Shown: positions 27,285 to 36,208, counted from the stretch's first letter. The stretch is DNA of 64,000 nucleotides from Algicella marina (GCF_009931615.1 NZ_CP046620.1:1255501-1319500); one strand, 5' to 3'. Notes: generated from the sequence alone by a model not told the origin. Numbers and translations are program-made.

Positions 27285-28025
27285 ATGGACATTCAACAGA
27301 AAGTCCGCAAGGCCATCAAGTGGGGGCCATGGGGCTACCGTTTCTGGCGGGAAGCTATTCGTATGCCCTATGAAGCGGCCTTCAAGACGCCAGCGGTCGT
27401 TGACGTGGCGGAGCATTTCCCCGCAGCAAAGGTTCTCACTGATCGATACCCCGAATTTCGGCGTGAAGCGCTGGCCATAACTACCGGCCGCGAATTGCCG
27501 GCCAACCATGAGATTATGCCGCATCAAAAGACCTTTTTTGAACATGACCACATCCCTTGGAAAATGGTCACTTTGCGGGCTTACGGCTACGACTATCCTG
27601 AAAACCAGAAACAAATGCCGCTGATGGAAGATTTCCTGAAGCAGCACCCCGATGTGGTTTCAGCGACGATCAGCGTTTTCCCACCGGGCAAACACCTCCG
27701 CCCTCACCGCGGGCCGTTCAAAGGGGTGTGGCGTTATCATCTGGCATATCTCGTGGAAGAACTGGAAAACGGCGTTACTGCCGCGGAACTGGTGATCGAC
27801 GGCGAAACCTATCACCTGAAGGAGGGCGATGACCTGCTTTGGGACGACACCTTTATGCATGAAGCGATCAACCGTTCCGAAAACCCGCGAATTGTTTTGT
27901 TGCTGGATGTCTTTCGTGGCGATCATCCATGGTGGCTCGGCTGGTTGTCCCGTTACATCCTCTTTCTCGCCAGCATGGGCCAGCGTTTCAAGGGAATGCG
28001 GAAGCGGGCGACTGTCGGAGGCTAA
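27285..28025 (+). CDS. Aspartyl/asparaginyl beta-hydroxylase family (LpxO-like)
   Basis: A 246-residue Fe(II)/2-oxoglutarate dioxygenase domain protein. The iron ligands are the histidines of LRPHRGPFKGVWRYHL and of FMHEAINRSENPRIVLLLD; the Arg of HRG contacts 2-oxoglutarate. The N- and C-terminal amphipathic ends (WLGWLSRYILFLAS) suggest membrane association, as in LpxO, which 2-hydroxylates acyl chains of lipid A or ornithine lipid. The substrate here is not shown. ATG at 27285 is preferred; a GTG six bases upstream is equally possible. It interrupts the cobalamin-linked genes on the other strand. Confidence 0.82.
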   Translation: MDIQQKVRKAIKWGPWGYRFWREAIRMPYEAAFKTPAVVDVAEHFPAAKVLTDRYPEFRREALAITTGRELPANHEIMPHQKTFFEHDHIPWKMVTLRAYGYDYPENQKQMPLMEDFLKQHPDVVSATISVFPPGKHLRPHRGPFKGVWRYHLAYLVEELENGVTAAELVIDGETYHLKEGDDLLWDDTFMHEAINRSENPRIVLLLDVFRGDHPWWLGWLSRYILFLASMGQRFKGMRKRATVGG

Positions 28026-28727
28026 TCAGCCTGCGGCGGCCTGGTTGTGTTTGCGTGCGACCAGTTCCTTCGCAGTTTCCACAGCAACCGCTGCATCACG
28101 GCAATAGGCATCCGCTCCGATTGCTTTGCCGAACTCCTCGTTCAATGGCGCTCCTCCGACTAGAACGATGTAATCATCGCGCATGCCTTTCTCGATCATA
28201 GTGTCTATGACGACCTTCATGTAAGGCATCGTGGTGGTCAGCAATGCCGACATGCCGAGGATGTCGGGCTTTTCTTCCTCAATGGCATCCAGGTAGCTCT
28301 CGACCGGATTGTTTATGCCAAGGTCCCGGACCTCGAAACCTGCACCTTCCATCATCATCGAAACGAGATTTTTGCCGATATCGTGGATATCACCCTTTAC
28401 AGTACCGATCACCATCTTGCCGAGACGCGGCGCGCCGGTCTCCACCAACAAAGGTTTCAGAATGGCCATTCCGCCCTTCATGGCATTCGCGGCCAGTAGG
28501 ACTTCAGGAACGAACAGGATACCATCACGGAAATCGATGCCCACGATCCGCATGCCTTCGACAAGTGCCTTAGTAAGAATGTCGTAAGGCGTCCATTCAC
28601 GCTTCAGCAGGATATTGACGGCTTCCTCGATTTCTTCGCGTAGGCCGTCATAAAGATCGTCGTGCATCTGGAGGACAAGCTCATCATCCGGAAGGTCGTC
28701 GAGGATCAGATCGTCATCATTGGCCAT
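28026..28727 (-). CDS. Corrinoid (B12)-binding protein of a split methionine synthase
   Basis: A 233-residue protein of two MetH-like modules: a helical cap domain (residues 25-100, with DILTKALVEGMRIVGIDFRD and FVPEVLLAANAMKGG) and a B12-binding Rossmann domain with GDIHDIGKN (112-120; H115 should be the lower cobalt ligand) and VGGAPLNEEFGKAIGAD. It has no homocysteine, folate or reactivation domain. The homocysteine methyltransferase 98 bp upstream on the same strand is the obvious partner. Related proteins serve methylamine methyltransferases, but the neighbour here points to homocysteine remethylation. Confidence 0.88.
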   Translation of the reverse strand: MANDDDLILDDLPDDELVLQMHDDLYDGLREEIEEAVNILLKREWTPYDILTKALVEGMRIVGIDFRDGILFVPEVLLAANAMKGGMAILKPLLVETGAPRLGKMVIGTVKGDIHDIGKNLVSMMMEGAGFEVRDLGINNPVESYLDAIEEEKPDILGMSALLTTTMPYMKVVIDTMIEKGMRDDYIVLVGGAPLNEEFGKAIGADAYCRDAAVAVETAKELVARKHNQAAAG

Positions 28728-28825
28728 TTCTGATAATCCCGCATTAGATAAGAGTTTCGGTCAAAGTGAATCCTAGCCACCAAACCGTCTGATATGCCAG
28801 CGACCTGCAACGCGACGTTACCGAC

Positions 28826-29833
28826 CTAGCCTCTGCGCCGACGGCGTTGCCGTACTGGAACCGGAGCGTCGCCGGAGCCGTCGTCTCCGGATGAAAACGG
28901 CCCAAGTTTTGCCTCTATGGTTGCCAGTTCCGGTACAACACCCGGCACATGTGAAAGCAGCCGACGTTTCATTTCAGCAAGGTGCACACCACGGGTGCCA
29001 CAGCAACCGCCAATAATACTGACGCCGCAATCTCGCGCGAGCGTCGCATAATCCCCCATCAGTTCCGGGGTGCCGTCGTAATGCACATGTCCATCGACAA
29101 ACTTTGGAATGCCGGCGTTGCCCTTCGCGATGATGGGAATCTCTGCCCCGGCCTTCGTAAAGCCAAGAACAGTGCGCAACAGGTCCGATGCCCCGGTTCC
29201 ACAGTTGGCACCAAAGGCCAGCGGTCGGTTGGGCATTGCCTCTACCAGCGCCACCATGTCGGCCGCGGTGACGCCCATCATCGTGCGACCAGCAGTGTCA
29301 AAGCTCATCGTACCGCACCACGGCGCATTGTGACGGGCTGCCGCGGCTGCAGCGGCGCGGTATTCTTCGGCGGATGAAATTGTCTCCAGCCAGATCACGT
29401 CGACGCCGCCGGAAAGCAATCCTTCAATCTGATCGGCAAAGAGTTCTGTTGCCTCCTCTTCGGTCAGAGTTCCGACAGGAAACAAGAGTTCACCCGTCGG
29501 TCCAACAGAGCCGGCAACGATCACGGGCCTGTCAGCGGCATCTGCCGCTTGACGCGCAATCTTCGCTGCCTTCTCATTCAGTTCCTTCACCCGATCCTGC
29601 GCATCGTGCAACTTCAGGCGCGCACTCGTACCCCCGAAACTGTTGGTAAGGACGATGTCCGAGCCGGCAGCAATTGCTGCCTCGTTCACGGCCCGAACTT
29701 TTTCCGGTGCGGTCACGTTCCACAGTTCCGGCGCTTCCCCCGCTTCCAGTCCCATATCAAAAAGGTTGGTGCCCGTAGCACCATCCGCCATCAACCAATC
29801 CCTGGCTTCCAGTAGTTCGGCGAAAATATTCAT
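28826..29833 (-). CDS. bmt: Homocysteine S-methyltransferase domain protein
   Basis: A 335-residue zinc-dependent methyltransferase of the Pfam S-methyl_trans family, as in MetH module 1 and betaine-homocysteine methyltransferase. Zinc ligands are C211 (FGANCGTG) and C277/C278 (IIGGCCGTRG). The N-terminus has MADGATGTNLFDMG and LTNSFGGTS. It lacks folate- and B12-binding domains. With the corrinoid protein downstream it probably forms part of a split methionine synthase; it is often annotated as betaine-homocysteine methyltransferase, and betaine use cannot be excluded. Its ATG overlaps the sufE stop. The C-terminal tail is basic (RQRRRRRG). Confidence 0.88.
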   Translation of the reverse strand: MNIFAELLEARDWLMADGATGTNLFDMGLEAGEAPELWNVTAPEKVRAVNEAAIAAGSDIVLTNSFGGTSARLKLHDAQDRVKELNEKAAKIARQAADAADRPVIVAGSVGPTGELLFPVGTLTEEEATELFADQIEGLLSGGVDVIWLETISSAEEYRAAAAAAARHNAPWCGTMSFDTAGRTMMGVTAADMVALVEAMPNRPLAFGANCGTGASDLLRTVLGFTKAGAEIPIIAKGNAGIPKFVDGHVHYDGTPELMGDYATLARDCGVSIIGGCCGTRGVHLAEMKRRLLSHVPGVVPELATIEAKLGPFSSGDDGSGDAPVPVRQRRRRRG

Positions 29834-30264
29834 GCCGTCTGTCCTTCCACTGCCGTGGCAATACTGCGGATCCGCTTGATCATCGCGTGTAGGCCATTGG
29901 ACCTTTGCGCCGAGAGATGGCCAGTCAGGCCCAAGCGTTCAAACGCTTCCAACGGTCTTTCCGCGAGGATCGCCTTGGCGCTTTTGTCGTCGAAGATCGT
30001 CAAGAGAATTGCAATGAGTCCCTTTACGATCATTGCATCACTGTCACCTGAAAATCGAAGGATTGCGTCACGGCCCTGCCCCTCAATCTCTGGCACGATC
30101 CAGACCTGACTGGCACATCCGTTCACCTTCGTGCCCTCCACCTTCCGATCTTCCGGCATGGGAGGCAAGGATTTGCCCAGCTCGATGACATAACGGTATC
30201 GGTCCTCCCACTCATCGAGGAATTCGAAATCGGAAGCTATGTCCTCAAAACTTGTGTCGGCCAT
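29830..30264 (-). CDS. sufE: SufE family sulfur acceptor
   Basis: A 144-residue SufE: accepts persulfide from a SufS-type desulfurase. The acceptor cysteine is C50 in KVEGTKVNGCASQVWIVP. FDDKSAKAILAERPLEAFERLGL and HLSAQRSNGLHAMI follow, as in the family. The start at 30264 is preferred over an ATG 9 bases earlier because of ribosome-binding-site spacing. It lies far from the isc/suf genes at 1-1.7 kb and is translationally coupled (ATGA) to the homocysteine methyltransferase gene. Confidence 0.92.
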   Translation of the reverse strand: MADTSFEDIASDFEFLDEWEDRYRYVIELGKSLPPMPEDRKVEGTKVNGCASQVWIVPEIEGQGRDAILRFSGDSDAMIVKGLIAILLTIFDDKSAKAILAERPLEAFERLGLTGHLSAQRSNGLHAMIKRIRSIATAVEGQTA

Positions 30265-30382
30265 TTTCTCCATGCCTTTCAGCGTCTGCTTGACATATGC
30301 GCTTCTCTCAGGAAGGTCCAGATGGGGTTTTGTTTGTCGACTGTCTTCTTTATCAAAGTCTTACAGGTTGTCAGGGAGTTGA

Positions 30383-30865
30383 ATGATGCGTGCGGTCATT
30401 ACTGGTAGTATCTTGCTGGCGCTTGCCGCATGTGGCAACGGATCGGGTTCAAATCCCTTGGGCTCCTTAGGCTCCAACCCGTTCAGTCGTGGCGGAAATC
30501 CTGATCCCGTCGTGGTGTCTGCGGAAGGTCGCACGATCGTGCCGGAAGGCTCTATACTGGTACCCGCGCCCGTTGAAGTACGACCGGAAGCGGCTTTGCG
30601 TGGCATGATACTGCGGGCAACCGCTACGGCGCCTACCCAAGGCTATTATGGCGCAGTTCTGATACCGGAACGGCGCGGCGCGCCCGATGAAGACGGGATC
30701 GTTACATACCAGTTTCGGGTGTTTCCGCCTGTTGAAGACAGTCCGACAGGGCCGGTGCGAACGCGTCAACTTACAGCGGCAGCCTTTGTGCCGGACAAGG
30801 CAATCGCCGGAGTTAGCGGTTTTCGGATAGTCAGTCAGACAGGCGGTGTCAGCATCGGGCGCTGA
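30383..30865 (+). CDS. Putative lipoprotein, unknown function
   Basis: A 160-residue protein with a lipoprotein signal (ITGSILLALAACGNGSG, lipobox L-A-A-C). A Gly/Ser/Asn-rich linker follows the cysteine, then a beta-type domain without recognisable motif (APTQGYYGAVLIPERRGAPD, IVTYQFRVFPPVED). It begins right after GGGAG. It ends 3 bp before the stop of the convergent rnd gene. No function can be assigned; it is probably an outer-membrane-anchored protein. Confidence 0.75.
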   Translation: MMRAVITGSILLALAACGNGSGSNPLGSLGSNPFSRGGNPDPVVVSAEGRTIVPEGSILVPAPVEVRPEAALRGMILRATATAPTQGYYGAVLIPERRGAPDEDGIVTYQFRVFPPVEDSPTGPVRTRQLTAAAFVPDKAIAGVSGFRIVSQTGGVSIGR

Positions 30866-30868
30866 CGC

Positions 30869-32029
30869 TCACAGTTCGACGATGGTCACGCTCGCACCGT
30901 TGGATGAAAGGGCAATTTCGCCTTGGCACAGGCGCAGTGCATCAGCACCGAAAACCGTCCTGCGCCACCCCTTGAATGCGGGGACATTTGCATCGACAGA
31001 TGCCGCTATTTCTTCAAGATCCGCGGCTGAGGCGATCAGCTTTTGCGCAACGCCGGTTTCTTCCGCCCGCGCTTTCAGCAACACACGCAGCAAATCGGCC
31101 AGCCCCTCGCCTCCCGGCTTTCGCTTTCGAGGTTCGGGTGCCTTGGGCAGCTCTTCTGCAGGCATTTCAGCGGCCTGTCTGATAGCGGAGAGGATGGCGT
31201 CCGCAGTGTCCCCTTTTCGACTGTCGCGGTTGAGAAGGCGGCTTTTACCAAGATCGTCGAGGCTTTTCGGTCGGGTTGCCGCTAGTTCGACGATCACATC
31301 ATCCTTGAAAATTCGCCCGCGTGGTACATTGCGCCGAATAGCCTCTCGTTCTCGGTACTCAGCCAATTTTTGCACTGCACCAAGAAATCGCGGTGCGTTT
31401 GAACGCGTCTTGATACGCCGCCAAGCCTCACTGGGTTCGGTGACATAGGTCTCTGGCGACATGAGGACGTCAACTTCCTCCGACACCCAGGCATGCCGCT
31501 CTGTTTCTGCCAGCTTTGCAGAAAGAAAACGATAGATGTCGCGGAGATGCGTGACATCCGCGACAGCATACTCCATCTGCTTCGTGGAAAGCGGCCGCCT
31601 GCTCCAGTCGGTGAAACGAGAGGACTTGTCCAAGCCTGTTTTGCAAATAGTGCGTACGAGCGTTTCATAGCCTACCTGCTCGCCAAAACCGCAGACCATC
31701 GCTGCAATCTGCGTGTCGAACAATGGTGCCGGGATGACGCCGCCATCAACGTAAAAAATTTCGAGATCCTGCCTTGCGGCATGGAAGACTTTCACCACCC
31801 TGGGGTCGGTAAAAAGATCATAGAGTGGCTGCAGATCCAGTCCATCGGCAAGAACATCGACAAGCGCTGAATCATCGGCACCATCTCCATCGAATGCCAG
31901 TTGAACAAGGCACAACTGCGCAAAATAGGTGCGCTCTCGCAAGAACTCAGTATCGACAGTGACGAACGGTTTTTCTTTGGCACGATCACAAAATTCGGCC
32001 AACTCAGTTGTTTTAGCTATCGTTTTCAT
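30869..32029 (-). CDS. rnd: Ribonuclease D
   Basis: A 386-residue 3'-5' exoribonuclease for tRNA 3'-end trimming. DEDD motif I is VTVDTEFLRERTYFAQ (D26, E28), motif II is VKVFHAARQDLEIF, and motif III is KQMEYAVADVTHLRDIY (the YxxxD form). The HRDC domain follows in the C-terminal half (KSLDDLGKSRLLNRDSRKG). Length and order are canonical. It is monocistronic, convergent with the lipoprotein gene. Confidence 0.95.
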   Translation of the reverse strand: MKTIAKTTELAEFCDRAKEKPFVTVDTEFLRERTYFAQLCLVQLAFDGDGADDSALVDVLADGLDLQPLYDLFTDPRVVKVFHAARQDLEIFYVDGGVIPAPLFDTQIAAMVCGFGEQVGYETLVRTICKTGLDKSSRFTDWSRRPLSTKQMEYAVADVTHLRDIYRFLSAKLAETERHAWVSEEVDVLMSPETYVTEPSEAWRRIKTRSNAPRFLGAVQKLAEYREREAIRRNVPRGRIFKDDVIVELAATRPKSLDDLGKSRLLNRDSRKGDTADAILSAIRQAAEMPAEELPKAPEPRKRKPGGEGLADLLRVLLKARAEETGVAQKLIASAADLEEIAASVDANVPAFKGWRRTVFGADALRLCQGEIALSSNGASVTIVEL

Positions 32030-32132
32030 AGTTTGAGATGTGCACCGTGGATTTACTCGTGAACGGCCGGGGAAACTCTATTTCCGGTCTGGGAATCACA
32101 CCTAAGCAATACGTTTAGGAAAGGTAAAGGTA

Positions 32133-32945
32133 CTATACCCCCGATGTTGGTGGCGACTGTCCATTTCTGGGTAGAAAGACGGTAATCATTGTGCCTCTGC
32201 CCGCCATTGCGCGGCCGGCCAAGACTTTCCCGCCTAGTTTCTCCACAGCCCGCAGCACGAAATTGAGGCCAAGACCGGACCCTTCAACCTCATCACGTGG
32301 TTGAAGGGTTTGAAAAGGAGTAAATGCTGACGAAAGCAGGTCATCAGGTATGCCGGGGCCGTTGTCAGACACGGCTATCGATACGTCGCTCTTCAAGAAA
32401 GTGATGCAAATCCTGATGAATCCGTCAAATCTGTCATGATGCTTGACGGCGTTCGAGATGAGTTCGAAAAACACCTCATCGAACAGGATGGCATCGGTTT
32501 GGAGGACTTCACAGTTCCCGATGATCTCGAAGTGCCATGGTCCCTCCGGAAGGATCAGATCAGCCAATTCACCTAACCTCCTGGCTGGCTGCACTTCGGA
32601 AAAAAAATGCTTGTGAAATTCCAACCTCTGATAACGGACCCAACCTTCGATCAGGCTCTCCAACCTTCGACTTTGGCATCGTATCGAAACGAGATGTTCG
32701 AGAACCGTGCCGGGCAATTCGGTGCCGCACTCGCTACTATCATCTTCAATCCAGTCGGGAAGATGCTTCAATGCCCTTACCGGGGCCATCAAATCATGAT
32801 GGGCGCGCGAGATCTCTTGAAGTTTACACTCGGAATCTGAAGGTTGCGTGATTTCCAGGCCGGTAGCCTGCCTACCCTCCCAATCTTCCAAATTTCTGAC
32901 CGCATGTTCGCTCACGCGCCACTTCTCTTCAGAAACAGCGCGCAT
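32133..32945 (-). CDS. Soluble sensor histidine kinase
   Basis: A 270-residue kinase without membrane helices or a recognisable sensor domain. The H-box is ISRAHHDLMAPVRALKHLPD, like the HHDL form of phytochrome-type kinases. N-box FFELISNAVKHHDRF, G1 SDNGPGIPDD and G2 GSGLGLNFVLRAVE are intact. Its first 34 bp overlap the end of the receiver-protein gene upstream, so the two are co-expressed. Signal input may come through the partner or a cysteine; the cue is unknown. Confidence 0.85.
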   Translation of the reverse strand: MRAVSEEKWRVSEHAVRNLEDWEGRQATGLEITQPSDSECKLQEISRAHHDLMAPVRALKHLPDWIEDDSSECGTELPGTVLEHLVSIRCQSRRLESLIEGWVRYQRLEFHKHFFSEVQPARRLGELADLILPEGPWHFEIIGNCEVLQTDAILFDEVFFELISNAVKHHDRFDGFIRICITFLKSDVSIAVSDNGPGIPDDLLSSAFTPFQTLQPRDEVEGSGLGLNFVLRAVEKLGGKVLAGRAMAGRGTMITVFLPRNGQSPPTSGV

Positions 32946-33589
32946 GTATCGTTCATCGCTGCCAGCGTTTCCTCCAGGAGATCGATCTGCGCCAGTGTCG
33001 CCAAGCTGTTGCCGGACTGCACATCAACCCTCAGGCCCCTGATCTGCCGCATGAGTTTCTTCTGATGGGGATGAAGGTTGGATATCAGGTCGGAGCAACT
33101 TGCTGCAGGTGGAGTTTTCGGCCCGTAGGCTCTCCTTACGGCGCTGACAGAAATGCGATAGCCGTTTGCAAAATCAGAGAACGACCGGGATACAGTTCGC
33201 TTTAAGGTATCTTCGGAGAGATCCCATTTGCTCATATAGCCCATGCAACCGGCGTCGAATGCATCGGCAACCGTTTTCTCGCAACCATGGCCGGTCATAA
33301 GGATAAGCGGTACGCCAATGCCGAGTTTGCCGCTGAGAATTTCTCTAGCAAACTCAAGGCCCGTACCATCCGGCAGGTTTTGGTCTGCAATGACGAGATC
33401 AATTGGTTCAGTCTGAATCAATGCACGGGCGGATTGCAGATTGCTAAGCTCAAGGAACTTGAGTCCCAGTCCAGCAGAACGTGCCAGCCGCTTTATGATC
33501 TGCCTGTCATAGCGGGAATCATCAATGAGCAGACAGGTTTGCAATGGCAGAGGTTCCGCATTGTTAGCGTCGGAGTCCGCATACACCAT
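32912..33589 (-). CDS. Response regulator without DNA-binding domain
   Basis: A 225-residue protein: an N-terminal receiver with the acidic pair in LLIDDSRYDR, phospho-acceptor Asp in LVIADQNLPDGTGLE, the switch Thr in LILMTGHG and Lys in GYMSKWDLSE. About 80 helical C-terminal residues of unknown type follow (LHPHQKKLMRQIRGLRVDVQ). No HTH, GGDEF or other output domain is visible. ATG at 33589 is chosen; a TTG at 33622 is also possible. It precedes and overlaps the kinase gene. Confidence 0.8.
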   Translation of the reverse strand: MVYADSDANNAEPLPLQTCLLIDDSRYDRQIIKRLARSAGLGLKFLELSNLQSARALIQTEPIDLVIADQNLPDGTGLEFAREILSGKLGIGVPLILMTGHGCEKTVADAFDAGCMGYMSKWDLSEDTLKRTVSRSFSDFANGYRISVSAVRRAYGPKTPPAASCSDLISNLHPHQKKLMRQIRGLRVDVQSGNSLATLAQIDLLEETLAAMNDTCALFLKRSGA

Positions 33590-33781
33590 CGATTCTTGAC
33601 CAAGCACTTCACACCTCGACAATGACTTGGTGAGAATTTGCTCGGCAATTCTTAAGGTTACGTTATCGTACGCTCGCCCTCATTTTGGTTTTTGCCAAAA
33701 CTAAGCGGAAGAACAGACTCATGATATTTGCAGACAGGGAGGCTAAGCGCATCCCGCATTTCCGAGGTGCATTTAGTGATG

Positions 33782-33856
33782 TGGCTCCGGCGGTAGGATT
33801 CGAACCTACGACCTGCGGATTAACAGTCCGATGCTCTACCGCTGAGCTACGCCGGA
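33782..33856 (-). tRNA. tRNA-Asn (GUU)
   Basis: 75 bases with encoded CCA. The acceptor pairs TCCGGCG with CGCCGGA, discriminator G. The D arm is GTAGCTCAGCGGTAGAGC, the anticodon loop CTGTTAA gives GUU, and the T arm is GTAGGTTCGAATCCTAC. All four stems pair. It stands alone between a receiver-kinase operon and an MBL gene; no integrase or broken tRNA copy is beside it. Confidence 0.97.
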
Positions 33857-33930
33857 ATGGAGCCTGTGGCACTGGCGGATGCTATATCAATGGCGGATTC
33901 CGACGTCCAGCAGAAAGCGCAGAATTTTCT

Positions 33931-34827
33931 TCAGATTTCAGGCAGAAATAAAAGCTCGTCAATTTTCTGGCCACCCGCAAAGCGAACCTTGCCGCAGTCT
34001 ACCAGATTAAGCAGATGAGCCAGAACATTTCTGGCGGCCGCACCGTGAAGATGTGCTGGAACGTCGGCATAGACCGTCTTGGTCAATGCCTTCAACGGCT
34101 GAGGAGAAAGCACCAACGCGCGCAGAATAGCCGCTTCGCGCGTACGCCGATGTGACGCCAGTTCGTCGATCCGGGCGTGACCATTCGAAATCGCGTTGCC
34201 ATGACCGGGCAGGAAATACTCTTCAGAGAACTTCGAGAGCTTTTCAAGCGAACGCATATAGTCGCCCATATCACCGTCCGGCGGCGATATGATCGAGGTT
34301 GACCACGCCATGACGTGGTCTCCGGTAAAGGCTATGCCCGCTTCCGGCCAGCGAAGGCAGATATGATCATGCAGATGGCCTGGCGTATGAACCACTTGCA
34401 GTTGTCGTCCTTCCACGTTCAAAACCTGACAATCGGTCAGTGATCCATCGGGCCTGAATTGCCCATCCACACCTTCGCCACCGCCGACGGTGCGAATATC
34501 AAATCCTTCAAAACCACGCACTGGCTGTCGTTCGCCTGTCCAAGCATGAACCGGCGCGCCGGTCTTGTCCGACAGGCGTCTGGCCAGACTGGTGTGATCA
34601 ACATGTGAATGCGTGACAATGATCTTTTCGACGGTGCCATCTGATGGCAAAATATTCAGTATTCGTCGAAGATGGGTCTCGTTGTTGGGGCCGGGATCGA
34701 TGATGATCACATCCTTGCTACCGACAATGTAGGTATTGGTGCCGTCACCAGTCATCGGTCCCGGATTTGGCGCCGTGATGCAGGCGAGGTCGGGGCGCAC
34801 CCATCTTACTGGTTCCTTTTGCGTCAA
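33931..34827 (-). CDS. MBL-fold metallohydrolase (LACTB2/beta-lactamase-like)
   Basis: A 298-residue metallo-beta-lactamase-fold hydrolase. The metal motif is IVTHSHVDHTSLA; further ligands are in VHTPGHLHDH, FTGDHVMAW and FLPGHGNAIS. An HTH-like C-terminal part follows (ARNVLAHLLNLVDCGKV), as in LACTB2-type endoribonuclease/hydrolase relatives. TTG at 34827 is the only start before the conserved region apart from a GTG at 34800; its ribosome-binding site is poor, so the start is uncertain. The substrate is unknown. It diverges from the sensor kinase at 34874. Confidence 0.85.
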   Translation of the reverse strand: MTQKEPVRWVRPDLACITAPNPGPMTGDGTNTYIVGSKDVIIIDPGPNNETHLRRILNILPSDGTVEKIIVTHSHVDHTSLARRLSDKTGAPVHAWTGERQPVRGFEGFDIRTVGGGEGVDGQFRPDGSLTDCQVLNVEGRQLQVVHTPGHLHDHICLRWPEAGIAFTGDHVMAWSTSIISPPDGDMGDYMRSLEKLSKFSEEYFLPGHGNAISNGHARIDELASHRRTREAAILRALVLSPQPLKALTKTVYADVPAHLHGAAARNVLAHLLNLVDCGKVRFAGGQKIDELLFLPEI

Positions 34828-34873
34828 TTCCTGACTTGCCTCCTACCTTCTGCCTGCGTAACGCTTTGGCATC

Positions 34874-36208
34874 ATGGCGATCATTGACCCTAAACGCTAC
34901 ATGCCGCGCTCTCTTTTCAGCCGTGCGGCACTGATCGTCATCCTTCCGCTGATTATTCTCCAGGTTCTGGTTTCCATTGTTTTTGTGCAGCGGCATTTCG
35001 AAGGCGTGACTCGCCAGATGTCACGCTCGATTGCCCGGGAAATGGCGGTGGCCCAACAGGTAATAAATACGTCGCCGACGGCCGAGATTGCTCAACTTCG
35101 CCTGATCAATCTCGCACGACCGCTGGCGATGCCGATGGATTTGGCAGAGACCGTTTCAGATGTCGGGCAAAGTCGGCGAAGGTGGTTCGACCTTTCTGGA
35201 CGCGCCCTGGTAGAGGAATTGCGCTCACTGCTCGGGGGAGAAGTTTCCGTCGACCTGGTGGACGACCCACGAATGGTTTCCGTGCGTCTGGCAACGGAGA
35301 AAGGTGTTCTAAGCGCCCTGATTCCGCGAGTGCGGGTTACCGCTACCAACCCACACCAATTGCTGGTGGTGATGGCCTTGGCATCCGTCATCCTGATCGT
35401 TATCGCAACGCTTTTTCTGCGCAACCAGATCCGCCCTATTCTGGACCTTGCCAATGTTTCCGAAGCTTTTGGCAAGGGTCGTTCCCTGCCCTACCGACCA
35501 TCGGGCGCAGAGGAGATTCGACGCGCGGGGTCAACATTCCTTTCGATGCGCAGTCGTCTGGAACGACAGATTGAGCAGCGCACCCAGATGCTGACAGGCG
35601 TAAGCCACGATCTGCGCACGCCGCTGACACGCATGAAACTTTCCTTAGAACTCATGGAAGACGAACCCGAGGCCAAGGCAATGATGCGGGACGTGAATGA
35701 CATGGAAGCCATGCTCGATGCGTTCCTGGATTTCGCCAAGGGCGATCATGGCGAGGAGCCCATTTTTGCAGACACGGTTGCACTTGCCCGTGACGTTGCG
35801 GACAGGTCACGACGCGGCGGTGCGGAAATCGATCTGAGACTGCCAGATCACCGGCCTGCCGACGCATCGGTCATGCTTCGTTACAACGCAACTTGCCGCG
35901 CCCTTCAGAACTTGGTTGGCAACTCACTGAATTATGGAAGCGAGGTAAGATTGTCTCTGCGATTGCTACCGAAGACCTGCGAATTCATCGTCGAGGACGA
36001 CGGCCCCGGAATTCCCGAAGACAAACGAGACGAAGTGAAAAAGCCGTTCTTGCGGCTGGACAACTCCCGAAATCTCAACAAGGGCGGCGGCGTCGGGCTC
36101 GGTCTTTCTATCGCGCAAGACGTAGCGCACGCACACGGTGGCACCCTGGAACTGGGCGACAGCAGTGATTTGGGCGGGCTGAAAGCGACACTCAGACTGC
36201 CGCGTTGA
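34874..36208 (+). CDS. EnvZ-like membrane sensor histidine kinase
   Basis: A 444-residue kinase with two membrane helices (ALIVILPLIILQVLVSIVFV; LLVVMALASVILIVIATLFL) around a periplasmic domain of about 120 residues. HAMP follows, then the H-box LTGVSHDLRTPLTRMKLSL, N-box LVGNSLNYG, G1 DDGPGIPEDKR and G2 GGGVGLGLSIAQDV. The architecture matches the EnvZ group. No response regulator is adjacent, so its partner is elsewhere. Its end overlaps the convergent kinase-like gene by 17 bp. Confidence 0.88.
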   Translation: MAIIDPKRYMPRSLFSRAALIVILPLIILQVLVSIVFVQRHFEGVTRQMSRSIAREMAVAQQVINTSPTAEIAQLRLINLARPLAMPMDLAETVSDVGQSRRRWFDLSGRALVEELRSLLGGEVSVDLVDDPRMVSVRLATEKGVLSALIPRVRVTATNPHQLLVVMALASVILIVIATLFLRNQIRPILDLANVSEAFGKGRSLPYRPSGAEEIRRAGSTFLSMRSRLERQIEQRTQMLTGVSHDLRTPLTRMKLSLELMEDEPEAKAMMRDVNDMEAMLDAFLDFAKGDHGEEPIFADTVALARDVADRSRRGGAEIDLRLPDHRPADASVMLRYNATCRALQNLVGNSLNYGSEVRLSLRLLPKTCEFIVEDDGPGIPEDKRDEVKKPFLRLDNSRNLNKGGGVGLGLSIAQDVAHAHGGTLELGDSSDLGGLKATLRLPR

